Shown: positions 20,098 to 32,087 of the stretch, piece after piece
How the letters are laid out: each line of letters opens with the position of its first letter
Numbering within the stretch: the stretch's first letter is position 1
NCBI GenBank assembly: GCA_947259415.1
Contig: CAMYMI010000009.1
Span: 46,566-110,565, forward strand
Direction of reading: 5' to 3'
Source of the DNA: an uncultured Ectothiorhodospiraceae bacterium
Lineage (GTDB): Bacteria > Pseudomonadota > Gammaproteobacteria > UBA9214
Length of the DNA stretch: 64,000 bases
Translations under genes and position numbers: made by a program
Notes under the pieces: model-generated
What the model was told of the DNA's origin: nothing
The model's input: the letters and a program-made list of their open reading frames with translations, nothing else
The model's database searches: none

Positions 20098-21510
20098 ATG
20101 TCCGGCAAGACCCTCTATGACAAACTCTGGGACTCCCATCTTGTAAGACAGGATGAGAGCGGGACGGCCCTGCTATACATCGATCGCCATCTTGTCCACG
20201 AGGTCACCTCCCCGCAGGCCTTTGAGGGGCTGCGCCTGGCCGGACGCAATCCCTGGCGCAGCGAGTCGATCCTGGCTGTCCCGGATCACAACGTCCCGAC
20301 GACTGCTCGTGCGGCCGGCATCACCGACCCGGTCTCGCGCGTGCAGGTCGAGACCCTTGACCGGAATTGCAGCGATTTCGGCATCACCGAATTCACCATG
20401 ACAGACCTGCGCCAGGGTATCGTGCATGTTATCGGGCCGGAGCAGGGTGCCACGCTGCCGGGCATGACGGTGGTCTGCGGAGATTCCCACACCTCGACAC
20501 ACGGAGCCTTCGGTGCCCTGGCCTTCGGCATCGGCACCTCCGAGGTCGAGCATGTGCTGGCAACACAGTGCCTGATTCAGAAGAAGTCCGGAAACATGCA
20601 GATCCGCGTTGACGGCACGCTGGCCGCCGGGGTGTCCGCCAAGGACGTGGTGCTGGCCATCATCGCCAGGATCGGCACGGCCGGTGGCACCGGATTCGCG
20701 CTGGAATTTACCGGCCAGGCGATCCGCGACCTGTCGATGGAAGGCCGCATGACGGTCTGCAACATGGCAATCGAGGCCGGTGCACGTGCCGGGATGATTG
20801 CCGTGGATGACACCACGATCGAATACCTCACGGGCCGGCCCTATGCGCCGGAAGGTGCACAGTGGGAACAAGCGGTGTCTGCCTGGGCTGAACTGCACAC
20901 TGACGCGGATGCCGGGTTTGACCAGATGGTCAGCCTGGACGCTGGCGCCCTGGCACCCCAGGTGAGCTGGGGGACTTCACCGGAGATGGTGACCGCCATC
21001 GACGCTGTGGTCCCGGACCCGGATGCCGAGGTCGACCCCGTCAAGCGCGAGGGCATGCGCAGGGCGCTTGTCTATATGGACCTGCAGCCGGGTATGGCGA
21101 TTACCGATATCCGTCCGGACCATGTATTCATCGGCAGCTGCACCAATGCACGCATTGAGGACCTGCGCGCGGCTGCGGCTGCCATTCGGGGGCGCCAGGT
21201 GGCCGCGGGAATCAAGCAGGCCCTGGTGGTGCCAGGCTCCGGGCTGGTCAAGCAGCAGGCCGAGGCGGAGGGACTGGACCGTGTCTTTACCGAGGCCGGC
21301 TTCGAATGGCGTGAACCCGGCTGCTCCATGTGCCTCGCCATGAATGCCGACCGGCTCGAACCCGGCGACCGTTGTGCTTCCACCTCGAACAGGAATTTCG
21401 AAGGGCGTCAGGGGCAGGGTGGTCGCACCCACCTGGTCAGTCCGGCAATGGCTGCTGTCGCCGCAGTTACCGGCCACTTCGTGGATATCAGGCAACAGGA
21501 AGCTGGTTAA
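20098..21510 (+). CDS. leuC: 3-isopropylmalate dehydratase large subunit
   Basis: LeuC with LeuD isomerises 2-isopropylmalate to 3-isopropylmalate in leucine synthesis, using a [4Fe-4S] cluster. The 470-residue product has [30 protein letters not shown], and the cluster cysteines in GSCTNAR and GCSMCLAMN. The length matches E. coli LeuC (466). A TATAAT hexamer at 20053-20058 may be the -10 element of its promoter, with no good -35. leuD begins 6 bases after its stop. Confidence 0.97.
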   Translation: MSGKTLYDKLWDSHLVRQDESGTALLYIDRHLVHEVTSPQAFEGLRLAGRNPWRSESILAVPDHNVPTTARAAGITDPVSRVQVETLDRNCSDFGITEFTMTDLRQGIVHVIGPEQGATLPGMTVVCGDSHTSTHGAFGALAFGIGTSEVEHVLATQCLIQKKSGNMQIRVDGTLAAGVSAKDVVLAIIARIGTAGGTGFALEFTGQAIRDLSMEGRMTVCNMAIEAGARAGMIAVDDTTIEYLTGRPYAPEGAQWEQAVSAWAELHTDADAGFDQMVSLDAGALAPQVSWGTSPEMVTAIDAVVPDPDAEVDPVKREGMRRALVYMDLQPGMAITDIRPDHVFIGSCTNARIEDLRAAAAAIRGRQVAAGIKQALVVPGSGLVKQQAEAEGLDRVFTEAGFEWREPGCSMCLAMNADRLEPGDRCASTSNRNFEGRQGQGGRTHLVSPAMAAVAAVTGHFVDIRQQEAG

Positions 21511-21515
21511 CCAGT

Positions 21516-22169
21516 ATGGACAAATTTACCGTTGTTTCCGGAATCGTCGCGCCGCTGGACCGGACGAATGTCGATACCGATGCAATCATTCCCAAGCAGT
21601 TTCTCAAGTCGATACACCGCACCGGTTTCGGCCCGAACCTGTTTGACGAATGGCGTTACCTGGATCACGGCGAACCCGGCAAGGACAATACCCGGCGTCC
21701 TTTAAATCCCGAATTCGTACTGAACCAGTCGCCTTACCAGGATGCGGTCATCCTGCTGGGGCGTGAGAATTTCGGATGCGGTTCATCGCGCGAACACGCG
21801 GTGTGGGCGCTGCTCGATTACGGTTTCCGGGTCATCATTGCCCCCGGTTTTGCAGACATCTTTTTCAATAACTGTTTCAAGAACGGGGTACTCCCGGTCG
21901 TGCTCGACAGTGCAATCGTAGATCGCCTGTTCAGGGCCGTCGCCGGGTCACCCGGGTATACGCTGCGCGTTGACCTGCCCGCTCAACAGATCACGACACC
22001 GGGGGGGGAGGTTATCGGCTTCGAGGTCGACCCGTTCCGAAAGGACTGTCTGATCAAGGGACTGGATGACATCGGGCTGACCCTGCAACATGCCGACAGT
22101 ATCCGGCGCTACGAGGAAAAACGCCGGCTCGAGGCCCCGTGGCTTTTTAATAAACAATCTGAGAAATAG
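21516..22169 (+). CDS. leuD: 3-isopropylmalate dehydratase small subunit
   Basis: LeuD is the swivelling domain partner of LeuC. The 217-residue protein starts [28 protein letters not shown] sequence, then has the IIPKQFLK motif and [18 protein letters not shown], the family signature. An open frame extends upstream inside leuC, but the ATG at 21516 gives the standard N-terminus. It is 16 bases upstream of leuB in a leuCDB unit. Confidence 0.97.
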   Translation: MDKFTVVSGIVAPLDRTNVDTDAIIPKQFLKSIHRTGFGPNLFDEWRYLDHGEPGKDNTRRPLNPEFVLNQSPYQDAVILLGRENFGCGSSREHAVWALLDYGFRVIIAPGFADIFFNNCFKNGVLPVVLDSAIVDRLFRAVAGSPGYTLRVDLPAQQITTPGGEVIGFEVDPFRKDCLIKGLDDIGLTLQHADSIRRYEEKRRLEAPWLFNKQSEK

Positions 22170-22185
22170 TATTTAACTAACTAAT

Positions 22186-23271
22186 ATGTCAGTGAAAATA
22201 GCAATATTAGCGGGTGACGGCATTGGCCCCGAGATCATCGCCGAGGCGGAAAAGGTCCTGCACTGCCTGCGGCTGGAGTTCGGGTTTTCAGCGGAATTCG
22301 AGCACGCACCCGTCGGCGGTGCCGGCTTTGATGCGGCCGGACACCCGTTGCCCGAGCCCACCCTGGCACTGGCCCATCAGGCCGATGCCATCCTGCTGGG
22401 ATCGGTCGGTGGTCCGCAGTGGGAACAGCTGGAGCGTGATCTGCGCCCGGAACAGGGGCTGCTGGGGTTGCGTGCCGGGCTGGAACTGTTTGCCAATCTG
22501 CGGCCTGCTATTCTCTACCCGCAACTTGCCAATGCCTCGACGCTGAAACCCGAGATCGTCAGCGGCCTGGACATCATGATAGTGCGCGAACTGACCGGCG
22601 GTATTTATTTCGGCAAACCGCGCGGGATCCGGATCCGGGAAGATGGCCAGCGCGAGGGCTTCAATACGCTGGTCTACAGTGAATCGGAGATCGAACGAAT
22701 CGGGCGTTCCGCATTCGAGACCGCGCGCAAGCGTTCACGCCGGCTGTGCTCCGTGGACAAGGCAAATGTGCTCGAATGCAGTGAACTGTGGCGCGAGATC
22801 ATCAGCAAGCTGGGCAAGGACGACTACAATGACGTTGAACTGAGCCACATGTATGTGGATAACGCCGCCATGCAGCTGGTGCGTGAACCGAAGCAATTCG
22901 ACGTCATGGTCACGACCAACATGTTCGGCGACATCCTTTCCGATGCCGCGGCGATGTTAACGGGATCCATTGGTATGCTGCCATCGGCATCGCTCGACAG
23001 CCACGGCAAGGGGATGTACGAGCCGATCCACGGCTCGGCTCCTGACATCGCGGGTCGGGGTGTAGCCAATCCGCTGGCCACCATCCTGTCGGTGGCCATG
23101 ATGCTGCGTTACAGTCTGGATGAACCCGTACTCGCCGGGCACATCGAACAGGCGGTGGGCAAGGTACTCGACAGCGGGCTGCGGACCGAGGATATTGCCT
23201 CGTCCGGGATGCAGGTCGTTGGCACCGCGGATATGGGTGACGCAGTCGTGGCCGCACTCCGGGCGGCCTGA
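22186..23271 (+). CDS. leuB: 3-isopropylmalate dehydrogenase
   Basis: LeuB oxidises and decarboxylates 3-isopropylmalate to 2-oxoisocaproate with NAD. The 361-residue product begins [17 protein letters not shown], and has [11 protein letters not shown], the substrate and metal region [30 protein letters not shown] signature, and [12 protein letters not shown] for NAD binding. The length is standard. It completes the leuCDB unit; asd follows after about 60 bases. Confidence 0.97.
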   Translation: MSVKIAILAGDGIGPEIIAEAEKVLHCLRLEFGFSAEFEHAPVGGAGFDAAGHPLPEPTLALAHQADAILLGSVGGPQWEQLERDLRPEQGLLGLRAGLELFANLRPAILYPQLANASTLKPEIVSGLDIMIVRELTGGIYFGKPRGIRIREDGQREGFNTLVYSESEIERIGRSAFETARKRSRRLCSVDKANVLECSELWREIISKLGKDDYNDVELSHMYVDNAAMQLVREPKQFDVMVTTNMFGDILSDAAAMLTGSIGMLPSASLDSHGKGMYEPIHGSAPDIAGRGVANPLATILSVAMMLRYSLDEPVLAGHIEQAVGKVLDSGLRTEDIASSGMQVVGTADMGDAVVAALRAA

Positions 23272-23333
23272 CAGGTGTATTTTTTACAAACTCGCCTGGT
23301 GATGCCAGGTCTTGCAACAGGTAGTTGAATGAG

Positions 23334-24356
<1,023 letters not shown>

Positions 24357-24464
24357 ATTTTCGGTTATAGTCTGCGCAGTTGGAGCGCCTTCACGGCCGT
24401 TGTCTCAGTGCTGATGGAGAAGGAGGCGCAATTCTTAAGCAAGGACCAAACAGAGGGGGCGAAC

Positions 24465-26735
24465 ATGTTTCGAAGATCGGCGCTGGCGATTATCTTGCTG
24501 TGTTTTGTTGCATCTTCGAAGGTCTTTGCCCTTGGCCTTGGCGACATCGAGATCAACTCGGTGCTGAACAATCCGCTGCAGGCCATTATCGAGCTGACCT
24601 CTGCAACCGATGCCGAGCTCGAGGAACTAAAGATCAGCATCGCCTCCAGCGAGGCCTTTGCCCGTGCCGGTATCACCAGGACACGGGTCCTGAGTGGCTT
24701 CACTTTCAGTGCTGAACGCACCCCGGCTGGCAAGCCGGTCATACGTATATCCACCACGGAACCCGTGCGCGAGGCCTTCCTTGAGTTCCTGCTCGAGGTG
24801 GCCTGGAGCAGGGGCCGGCTGGTCAGGCAGTACACGGTACTGATCGACCCGCCATTTACCATGCCGGCTACCCCGGTCGCACCGCGACCGCCTGCAGTCA
24901 GCAGTGTGCAACCGGCACCAGTGCCGGCCCCGCCACCCCAGGCAAGTCCGGCACCGCCTTCACCACAGGTAGCACCGGCACCGCCACCACCACCGGTTAC
25001 ACCGGCGCCGGCGAGGGCAGCTGATCAGTACGGTCCGGTCAAACGCAACGAAACCTTGTGGGATATCTCAAAACGACTGCGGCCGGGCAGTGATATCAGC
25101 GTGCAGCAAATGATGCTGGCCCTGCAGCGTGCGAACCCCGAGGCGTTTATCGACAACAACATCAACAATCTGCGGGCCGGTTCGGTGCTCCGGGTGCCTG
25201 GCCGGGACGAGCTGCTTTCCCTTAGCCGTGCGGATGCCATTACCGAGTCCCTGCGCCAGTATGCGGAATGGAATGCCCTCCGCAGCGCGGAGACGGTGCC
25301 GGCTCAGGCGGCCGCGGTGCAACCGGCGCCCAATGCAACTCCCGATGTGCAGACCGAGACCCGCCTGCAACTGGTGGCCCCCGAGGGTGATGCCACCGCG
25401 CAGGCAGCGGGAGCTGGCGCAGCTGAAGCAGAAGCTGAAGCACAACCGGTGGCGGAGGACGCGCCGGCAAGCAGCGATCTTCAGCAGCAGCTGGCACTGG
25501 CGACCGAGGAAGCCGAGGCCGGGCGCGCCCAGAGCGTGGAGCTGCAATCCCGTGTCGACGAGCTTGAAGAGCAGGTCGAAGCCATGCAGCGGCTGGTTGA
25601 GCTGAAAGATGCTGAGCTTGCCAGCATGCAGAACCGCCTGGGACAGGAAGGCGAGGCGACGGTAGATACAGAAGGCGGGGTTGAAGCCGAACAGCTGGGT
25701 GCAGCCGATGAGTCGATTGCAACAGCGGAGCAGGAATCATCCATCACTGCAGAAGCTGAAACAGCGCCAGCCGCCGAAGAGGCCGTTACTGTCGCGGCGG
25801 CTGAGGATGTCAGTGTCATGGAAAAGGCCCGGAGGCTGGTGGACCGCCTGCTTGACAACCCCATGCTGACGGGCCTCGGTGTACTTGCCACCATATTGTT
25901 GGGCGGATTTCTCTGGGCGACGACACGGCAGCGCAAGAACGCTGACATATTCAGCGATGAACCTACCATGGAAAGCCGGTTGGCGGAATCGCAGACTGAG
26001 TCACGCCAGGAACCGGTGATCCCGGTCGCAGATGAAGAGACCAGGGATGAGGACGAGAGCCAACGTGATGTCGGCGGTATGGCTGCACTAGCGGATACGG
26101 AGAGCGGAGACCCGCTGACGGAGGCGGATGTCTATATTGCCTATGGCCGGTTCCAGCAGGCGGAGGATGTGATCCAGGGCGCCCTGCTAACCCATCCCGG
26201 GGATACCGAACTCACGCTGAAACTGCTGGAGGTGTACCGGGTATCCGGTAACACGGAAGCCTTCAATGCCCTCGCTTCAAGTATCCGTGAAGTGGCCGGT
26301 GAAAACAGCCCGCTCTGGAACCAGGTGGCTGTCATGGGTTATGAACTCTCTCCTGACAATCCGCTCTACAGCGGCGCCGGGGACAGTCCGGTCAGCAGCG
26401 ATATCGCCATGTCGGACATGGAGGAACGGTCTCCGATAGCCAGTTTGGTCGGAGACCTGGAGGGCATGGAAGACAGCGCCGAATCGGAGGCGCTGGCCGA
26501 TAACACCATCGAGTTCAACCTGGATGACACCGCTGTGTCGGATGAAGAGGATGCCAGCGAGGGCCTGCTCGAAAAGTCCGATGAAGTCGGCACCAAGCTC
26601 GATCTGGCTCGCGCCTACCTGGATATGAATGACGAGGAAAGTGCCCGCAGCATTCTGGAAGAAGTGGTTGAGGAGGGCAATGAACGGCAGAAGGCCGAGG
26701 CAGAGGAACTGTTCAACAGACTTGCCGAATTCTGA
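24465..26735 (+). CDS. fimV: FimV-family pilus/polarity hub protein
   Basis: FimV organises the cell pole and supports type IV pilus function and twitching. The 756-residue protein has a signal peptide ending near KVFA, the conserved LGLGDIEINSVLNNPLQA start of the mature part, a Pro/Ala-rich linker, a LysM peptidoglycan-binding domain (about residues 186-240, GPVKRNETLWDISKRL), a coiled-coil (about 345-400), a single membrane helix (about 468-485) and an acidic cytoplasmic C-terminus with TPR-like and FimV C-terminal helices (TKLDLARAYLDMND). A purine-rich GAGGGGGC site precedes the ATG at 24465. It is somewhat shorter than P. aeruginosa FimV, as often seen in other gammas. Confidence 0.9.
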   Translation: MFRRSALAIILLCFVASSKVFALGLGDIEINSVLNNPLQAIIELTSATDAELEELKISIASSEAFARAGITRTRVLSGFTFSAERTPAGKPVIRISTTEPVREAFLEFLLEVAWSRGRLVRQYTVLIDPPFTMPATPVAPRPPAVSSVQPAPVPAPPPQASPAPPSPQVAPAPPPPPVTPAPARAADQYGPVKRNETLWDISKRLRPGSDISVQQMMLALQRANPEAFIDNNINNLRAGSVLRVPGRDELLSLSRADAITESLRQYAEWNALRSAETVPAQAAAVQPAPNATPDVQTETRLQLVAPEGDATAQAAGAGAAEAEAEAQPVAEDAPASSDLQQQLALATEEAEAGRAQSVELQSRVDELEEQVEAMQRLVELKDAELASMQNRLGQEGEATVDTEGGVEAEQLGAADESIATAEQESSITAEAETAPAAEEAVTVAAAEDVSVMEKARRLVDRLLDNPMLTGLGVLATILLGGFLWATTRQRKNADIFSDEPTMESRLAESQTESRQEPVIPVADEETRDEDESQRDVGGMAALADTESGDPLTEADVYIAYGRFQQAEDVIQGALLTHPGDTELTLKLLEVYRVSGNTEAFNALASSIREVAGENSPLWNQVAVMGYELSPDNPLYSGAGDSPVSSDIAMSDMEERSPIASLVGDLEGMEDSAESEALADNTIEFNLDDTAVSDEEDASEGLLEKSDEVGTKLDLARAYLDMNDEESARSILEEVVEEGNERQKAEAEELFNRLAEF

Positions 26736-26770
26736 CCCGGCTGCCGGCGTCGGCCACGGGTCTGTCGGGT

Positions 26771-27460
26771 ATGAATAATTATCCCCTGCATCCACTTGTC
26801 CGTATCGTTGTCCTGCTGGTCTTCATCGCCGGCATGGCGCTGGCACATCCACTACTACTGATTGGCGGGGCATGCGGTTTGTTGCTGGCATACACCCTGG
26901 CGGGCTTTCCCGCATTGGGTGGACTGTTGAGGATGGTCATACGCCTGCGCTGGTTGCTGGTTGCCATCCTGCTGGTGTACGGGTGGTGGACACCGGGTGA
27001 ACTGTTATGGCCAGCGCTGGACAGGTTTTCGCCAACTTTGCAGGGAATCGGTTTCGGACTGATTCGCATTGTCGCGCTGGTCTGTATCGTGAGCGCGGTG
27101 CATTTCCTGCTCCAGGTGACGGAGCGCGGACAACTGGTTGCTGCACTCATGCTGCTTAGCGCCCCGTTCCTGGGCCCGCTGGCACGTGAACGGTTTGCCG
27201 TCCGCGTACTGCTTACCCTGGAAGCCGTGGTACCTGTACAGGCCATGCTGAGTGCTGCACTGCAGCAAAAACCGGGGCAGGCCCGTGGCTTGTCGCGTCT
27301 GGTCTTCCATGCCAATAATGTCTATTCCGGTGTACTGGCGCAGGCAGACAAGTCTGTCAGTTCTGTGATCGACATCAGCGAGCCTGATGCGCCGCCCGCG
27401 GTTCAATGGCTGATCCCGCTGCTGCTTGCGGTTCTGATCGGCTTTCTGGCCGGTCTCTGA
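26771..27460 (+). CDS. Integral membrane protein, CbiQ/EcfT-like
   Basis: The 229-residue product has about five to six membrane helices, with a cytoplasmic segment in the second half (LARERFAVRVLLTLEAV and KPGQARGLSRLVFHANN). This layout and the RFAVRVLLTLE region resemble the energy-coupling factor transmembrane family (CbiQ/EcfT), though the diagnostic A-R-G motifs are not clear. It lies between fimV and truA, where related genomes often have a membrane protein. No ABC ATPase or S component is adjacent, so a transport role is not supported by context. Confidence 0.6.
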   Translation: MNNYPLHPLVRIVVLLVFIAGMALAHPLLLIGGACGLLLAYTLAGFPALGGLLRMVIRLRWLLVAILLVYGWWTPGELLWPALDRFSPTLQGIGFGLIRIVALVCIVSAVHFLLQVTERGQLVAALMLLSAPFLGPLARERFAVRVLLTLEAVVPVQAMLSAALQQKPGQARGLSRLVFHANNVYSGVLAQADKSVSSVIDISEPDAPPAVQWLIPLLLAVLIGFLAGL

Positions 27461-27519
27461 ATCCTGCGACTTTTCCGGTCAGTTTCGATGACCAAACGTT
27501 CCTGGCACCTGCAGTCAGC

Positions 27520-28302
27520 ATGCGAATAGCCCTGGGTATTGAATACGATGGTACGGATTTCTGTGGCTGGCAGCGCCAGCACGCCGGCCGGACTGTGCAG
27601 GGTTGCCTGGAACAGGCACTGGCAATGGTTGCCGATCACGAGTTGAAGACAGTGTGCGCGGGGCGTACCGATACCGGTGTTCATGCAACCGGCCAGGTTG
27701 TGCATATCGACAGCCATGCACAACGTGATGCCAAGGCATGGATACGCGGCACCAATGCAAACCTGCCTGCGGATATCAGGGTTCAGTGGGCGACACCGAT
27801 CGATGCAGATTTCCATGCCCGCTTCTCGGCCCGCAGGCGTCATTACCGTTACACGATAGTCAACGCACCCGGTCGTTCGGCCTTGCTCAGGGACAGGACC
27901 TGCTGGGAATACATGCCGCTCGATGTGGCCAGCATGGCAGAGGGCGCGCGCCACCTCCTGGGCGAGCATGACTTTACCTCGTTTCGTGCCAGCGCCTGTC
28001 AGGCCAAACACCCGGTACGGATACTCTATCAACTGGAGGTGGTCCGCCAGGGAGACTTCCTCTACATCGACGTGGTGGCTAATGCATTCCTGCACCACAT
28101 GGTACGCTGTATCATCGGGGTACTGATGCATGTGGGACGTGGTGAGGCAGCGCCCGGGTGGGTCGCTGAAGTGTTGGCTGCAAGGGACCGAACGCTCAGT
28201 GGCGTGACAGCACCGGCTGCAGGGTTGTACCTGGTCGAGGTTCACTATCCCGAACGGTTTGGGTTGCCGGCGGGCGGCTGGCTGCCGGACTACGGCCGCT
28301 AG
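27520..28302 (+). CDS. truA: tRNA pseudouridine(38-40) synthase
   Basis: TruA makes pseudouridine at positions 38-40 of many tRNAs. The 260-residue protein starts MRIALGIEYDGTDFCGWQRQ, the usual N-terminus, and contains the catalytic Asp in AGRTDTGVHA and the FTSFRAS and FLHHMVRCIIG motifs. An open frame extends upstream into the previous gene, but the ATG at 27520 fits the family. It precedes trpF by 83 bases. Confidence 0.97.
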   Translation: MRIALGIEYDGTDFCGWQRQHAGRTVQGCLEQALAMVADHELKTVCAGRTDTGVHATGQVVHIDSHAQRDAKAWIRGTNANLPADIRVQWATPIDADFHARFSARRRHYRYTIVNAPGRSALLRDRTCWEYMPLDVASMAEGARHLLGEHDFTSFRASACQAKHPVRILYQLEVVRQGDFLYIDVVANAFLHHMVRCIIGVLMHVGRGEAAPGWVAEVLAARDRTLSGVTAPAAGLYLVEVHYPERFGLPAGGWLPDYGR

Positions 28303-28385
28303 TGCAGGCGGGAACCCTCAATCCCGCGCCGTTTCTGTTACGCTAACTGCAGCTAATCCCCGTGACGATACTTTAGAATGGCCCG

Positions 28386-29024
28386 ATGATGCGTACCCGC
28401 GTTAAAATCTGCGGCATCACCCGTGTACAGGATGCCCACAGTGCCGTTGACAGCGGTGCTGATGCCATCGGCCTGGTGTTCTACCCGCACAGCCCGCGAC
28501 ATGTGACGCCTGAACAGGCACGGCGGATTGCCGCTGAAGTCGCGCCGTTCGTTACCGTGGTCGGCCTGTTTGTCAATGCTGCACCCGCCGGTATTCGGGA
28601 GGTGCTCGATCAGATACCGCTGGGTTTGCTACAGTTTCACGGTCAGGAATCGAATGCCGAGTGCAGACACTTTGGTCTGCCGTTCATCAAGTCGGTGGCG
28701 ATGAAACCCGGGGTCGACCTGCACGGTCAGGTGGATGCCTACCCGGACGCCGCCGGTTTGCTGCTAGATGCCTGGCAACCGCTGGCGCATGGCGGGGGTG
28801 GTGAGTCCTTTGACTGGGAGCAGGTACCGGAGCGCCTGCCGCTGCCGGTCATCCTGGCCGGCGGACTGACGCCGGAAAATGTGGTGAACGCCATCCGCCG
28901 GATCCGGCCTTATGCCGTCGATGTCAGCAGTGGCGTGGAAAGCAGCAAGGGCATCAAATCGGCTGACAAGATTTCAGCCTTCATGAAAGGAGTAACCAGT
29001 TGTGGAACAGAGAAAGACTGCTGA
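28386..29024 (+). CDS. trpF: Phosphoribosylanthranilate isomerase
   Basis: TrpF performs the Amadori rearrangement of phosphoribosylanthranilate in tryptophan synthesis. The 212-residue single-domain protein has the RVKICGIT motif with its catalytic Cys, [25 protein letters not shown] and the phosphate-binding [16 protein letters not shown] codons at 28386 and 28389 are both possible. Its 3' end overlaps trpB by 23 bases. TrpC is not nearby. Confidence 0.96.
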   Translation: MMRTRVKICGITRVQDAHSAVDSGADAIGLVFYPHSPRHVTPEQARRIAAEVAPFVTVVGLFVNAAPAGIREVLDQIPLGLLQFHGQESNAECRHFGLPFIKSVAMKPGVDLHGQVDAYPDAAGLLLDAWQPLAHGGGGESFDWEQVPERLPLPVILAGGLTPENVVNAIRRIRPYAVDVSSGVESSKGIKSADKISAFMKGVTSCGTEKDC

Positions 29025-30231
29025 AGCCGCTGCGCTTAGCGATGCATTGCCTGATGAACGGGGTCATTTCGGGCCTTATGGCGGACGTTTTGTTGCCGAA
29101 ACCCTCATGCGCCCGCTCGATGAGCTGAATGCGGCCTACAGTCGTTATATGAAGGACCCGGAGTTCCTGGCGGAATTTGATTCGGACCTCCGGCACTATG
29201 TCGGGCGTCCCTCGCCACTGTATTACGCCGAGCGGCTCAGTAATCAGATTGGTGGTGCACGCATTTATCTGAAGCGCGAAGATCTCAACCATACCGGCGC
29301 ACACAAGATCAATAACACGGTTGGTCAGGCCCTGCTGGCAAAACGCATGGGCAAACAGCGTGTCATTGCCGAGACCGGTGCCGGCCAGCATGGCGTCGCT
29401 TCAGCCACAGTGGCCGCACGCTTCGGCATGGAATGTGTGGTCTACATGGGCGCCGAGGACATCCGGCGCCAGGCCATCAATGTCTACCGAATGCGCCTGC
29501 TGGGTGCCGAGGTTGTGCCCGTGGAATCCGGCTCCAGGACACTCAAGGATGCCCTGAACGAGGCCTTGCGCGACTGGGTCACCAATGTCGACAACACCTT
29601 TTACATTATCGGCACAGTCGCCGGGCCGCATCCCTACCCGGCGATGGTACGCGATTTCCAGACGGTCATCGGCCGGGAGGCGCGCGTCCAGGTGCTGGAA
29701 CAGACCGGTCGCCTGCCGGATGCTCTGGTTGCCTGCGTCGGTGGCGGTTCCAATGCCATTGGCCTGTTTTATCCGTTTCTCGGTGACCCGGATGTGGCGC
29801 TCTACGGCATCGAGGCCGGAGGTGACGGGCTGGAAACAGGCCGCCATGCCGCACCGCTGTGTGCAGGCAAGTCCGGGGTGCTGCACGGTAACCGGACCTA
29901 TCTGATGGAGGATACCGACGGCCAGATCATCGAGACCCATTCGATCTCGGCCGGGCTGGATTATCCGGGGGTGGGCCCGGAACATGCCTGGCTGAAGGAC
30001 AGCGGGCGTGCCCGCTATGAGGTGGTCACCGACAGCGAGGCCCTGGCGGCATTTCACCAGCTGACCCGCCTGGAGGGCATCATGCCGGCGCTGGAATCCA
30101 GCCATGCACTGGCCTATACCGCCAGACTGGCGGCCGACATGGACAGGGACAGCATTATCGTGGTGAACCTTTCGGGACGTGGTGACAAGGATATTCAAAC
30201 CGTTGCCGACCTCGAGGGAATCAAGGTATGA
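29002..30231 (+). CDS. trpB: Tryptophan synthase beta chain
   Basis: TrpB joins indole and serine with PLP. The 409-residue protein has the PLP lysine in [22 protein letters not shown], and the glycine-rich [10 protein letters not shown] loop. Translation starts at a GTG inside the end of trpF; AGGAG about 11 bases upstream (AAAGGAGTAACCAGTT) supports it. The stop overlaps trpA by 4 bases (ATGA). It is the standard TrpB1 type. Confidence 0.97.
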   Translation: MEQRKTAEAAALSDALPDERGHFGPYGGRFVAETLMRPLDELNAAYSRYMKDPEFLAEFDSDLRHYVGRPSPLYYAERLSNQIGGARIYLKREDLNHTGAHKINNTVGQALLAKRMGKQRVIAETGAGQHGVASATVAARFGMECVVYMGAEDIRRQAINVYRMRLLGAEVVPVESGSRTLKDALNEALRDWVTNVDNTFYIIGTVAGPHPYPAMVRDFQTVIGREARVQVLEQTGRLPDALVACVGGGSNAIGLFYPFLGDPDVALYGIEAGGDGLETGRHAAPLCAGKSGVLHGNRTYLMEDTDGQIIETHSISAGLDYPGVGPEHAWLKDSGRARYEVVTDSEALAAFHQLTRLEGIMPALESSHALAYTARLAADMDRDSIIVVNLSGRGDKDIQTVADLEGIKV

Positions 30232-31043
30232 GTCGTATAAAAGCGCGTTTCAGGGAACTGGGCGAACAACAGCGCAAGGCACTGATCCCCTATGTAACGG
30301 CCGGTGACCCGCAACCGGATGTGACCGTGCCCCTGTTGCATGCACTGGTGGCGGCCGGGGCTGACCTGATCGAGATCGGCGTGCCGTTTTCCGATCCCAT
30401 GGCGGACGGCCCGGTGATCCAGGCCGCCTGTGAGCGCGCCCTGGTCCATCACGTCAGTCTGCATGATGTACTCGACATGGTGCGCGAATTCCGCAGCACC
30501 GATGCAACCACCCCGGTGATCCTGATGGGCTACCTAAATCCCATCGAGGTATGGGGTTACGAAGGATTTGCCAGGGGGGCGGACGAGGCGGGCGTGGACG
30601 GGGTGCTGACCGTGGACATGCCGCCGGAAGAGGCCGATAACCTGATCCAGGCCCTGCATGCCCGCTCACTGGATGCAATTTTCCTGCTGGCGCCCACCAG
30701 CAGCGAGGAACGCATGCGCAAGATCAGCCAAATGGCGAGCGGTTTTATCTACTATGTATCATTCAAGGGCGTGACGGGCGCCAACCGGCTGGATGTGGAC
30801 GCGGTAGCGGACAAGCTGGGCGAGATCCGCGGCTGCACAGATTTGCCGCTGGGTGTGGGCTTCGGGATTCGCGACCCTGAATCCGCCGCACAGGTCGCAC
30901 GAGTGGCCGACGCCGTCGTGGTCGGCAGTGCGCTGGTCGGCAAGGTGGCCGGGCTGGTCGACCATCCCGAGGCGATTCCCGCAGAACTCGCAGCCACCGT
31001 TGCAGCGATGCGCGCTGCCATCGACCTGCAGTCGACGACATGA
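30228..31043 (+). CDS. trpA: Tryptophan synthase alpha chain
   Basis: TrpA splits indole-3-glycerol phosphate and channels indole to TrpB. The 271-residue TIM-barrel protein has the catalytic Glu in [17 protein letters not shown], the catalytic Asp in [13 protein letters not shown], and the phosphate loop [12 protein letters not shown]. It begins in the ATGA overlap with trpB, so the two are coupled. accD follows after 40 bases. Confidence 0.97.
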   Translation: MSRIKARFRELGEQQRKALIPYVTAGDPQPDVTVPLLHALVAAGADLIEIGVPFSDPMADGPVIQAACERALVHHVSLHDVLDMVREFRSTDATTPVILMGYLNPIEVWGYEGFARGADEAGVDGVLTVDMPPEEADNLIQALHARSLDAIFLLAPTSSEERMRKISQMASGFIYYVSFKGVTGANRLDVDAVADKLGEIRGCTDLPLGVGFGIRDPESAAQVARVADAVVVGSALVGKVAGLVDHPEAIPAELAATVAAMRAAIDLQSTT

Positions 31044-31083
31044 CGGCGGCCACAGGCGGTACAAACAAGGTACAATTGACACC

Positions 31084-31950
31084 ATGAGCTGGTTCAGAAA
31101 ATTGGTGCCATCCAAGATCCGCACGGTCGGCGGCAGCAAGCGTAACGTGCCCGAGGGCCTGTGGGTCAAGTGCGACAAGTGCAGTGCCGTCCTGTACCGC
31201 TCCGAGCTCGACAGAAACTTCGATGTCTGTCCGAAATGCAGTCATCACATGCGCATCGGTGCGCGGCGTCGACTGGAACTGTTCCTGGACGAGGGTTCGC
31301 AGCAGGAGATCGGTACGGGCCTTGAACCGGTAGACATACTCAAGTTCAAGGACAGCAAGAAATACCGTGACCGGCTGAACAGCGCGCAGAAAACGACCGG
31401 TGAAAAAGATGCCCTGGTGGTTATGCGCGGCAGTGTAGAAGGTGTGCCCCTGGTGGCAGCCGCATTCGATTTCGGTTTCATGGGTGGCTCCATGGGCTCC
31501 GTCGTCGGCGAGCGCTTCGTGCGCGGCATCAACAGCTGTCTTGAGGAGAAGGTCCCGTTGATCTGCTTTTCCGCAAGTGGCGGGGCGCGCATGCAGGAGG
31601 CCCTGTTCTCACTCATGCAGATGGCGAAGACCAGCGCGGCACTGACGCGGCTCTCGGCCGCAGGCCAGCCCTACATCTCGGTGCTCACCGACCCGACCAT
31701 GGGCGGGGTTTCGGCGAGCTTTGCCATGCTGGGTGACATCAATATCGCCGAGCCCAGAGCCCTGATCGGGTTTGCCGGGCCACGTGTTATCGAACAGACG
31801 GTGCGTGAAACCCTCCCGGAAGGCTTCCAGCGCAGTGAGTTCCTGCTCGATCACGGTGCTATTGACATGATCGTGGATCGCAGGGAAATGCGCGAGGTGG
31901 TTGCCAGCCTGCTGGCGATGCTTACCGGCCAGTCCGCACCGGCTGCCTGA
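31084..31950 (+). CDS. accD: Acetyl-CoA carboxylase carboxyltransferase subunit beta
   Basis: AccD with AccA transfers carboxyl from biotin to acetyl-CoA, giving malonyl-CoA for fatty acids. The 288-residue protein has the N-terminal zinc ribbon (KCDKC ... CPKC, about residues 25-50) and the crotonase-like fold with [13 protein letters not shown] and [16 protein letters not shown]. The ATG at 31084 ([12 protein letters not shown]) is the usual start; the open frame upstream lies inside trpA. folC follows after 137 bases without a visible gene. Confidence 0.97.
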   Translation: MSWFRKLVPSKIRTVGGSKRNVPEGLWVKCDKCSAVLYRSELDRNFDVCPKCSHHMRIGARRRLELFLDEGSQQEIGTGLEPVDILKFKDSKKYRDRLNSAQKTTGEKDALVVMRGSVEGVPLVAAAFDFGFMGGSMGSVVGERFVRGINSCLEEKVPLICFSASGGARMQEALFSLMQMAKTSAALTRLSAAGQPYISVLTDPTMGGVSASFAMLGDINIAEPRALIGFAGPRVIEQTVRETLPEGFQRSEFLLDHGAIDMIVDRREMREVVASLLAMLTGQSAPAA

Positions 31951-32087
31951 GGCGCTGGGGCCCTGCATATCCCGATTCCAACGACCAGCAGCCGATCAAT
32001 AAAACCACTGCCACGCCTGCCTGTCCCGGTGTGATTGCCGCAGGGCAACGTTCCTGATCTGACACCGAGCACATCCGCTGCTGATTC

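Noticed and set aside
24880..25020. Pro/Ala-rich repeat-like DNA in fimV that could be taken for a tandem repeat.
   Set aside because: It encodes the low-complexity linker common in FimV proteins and shows no exact repeat unit.
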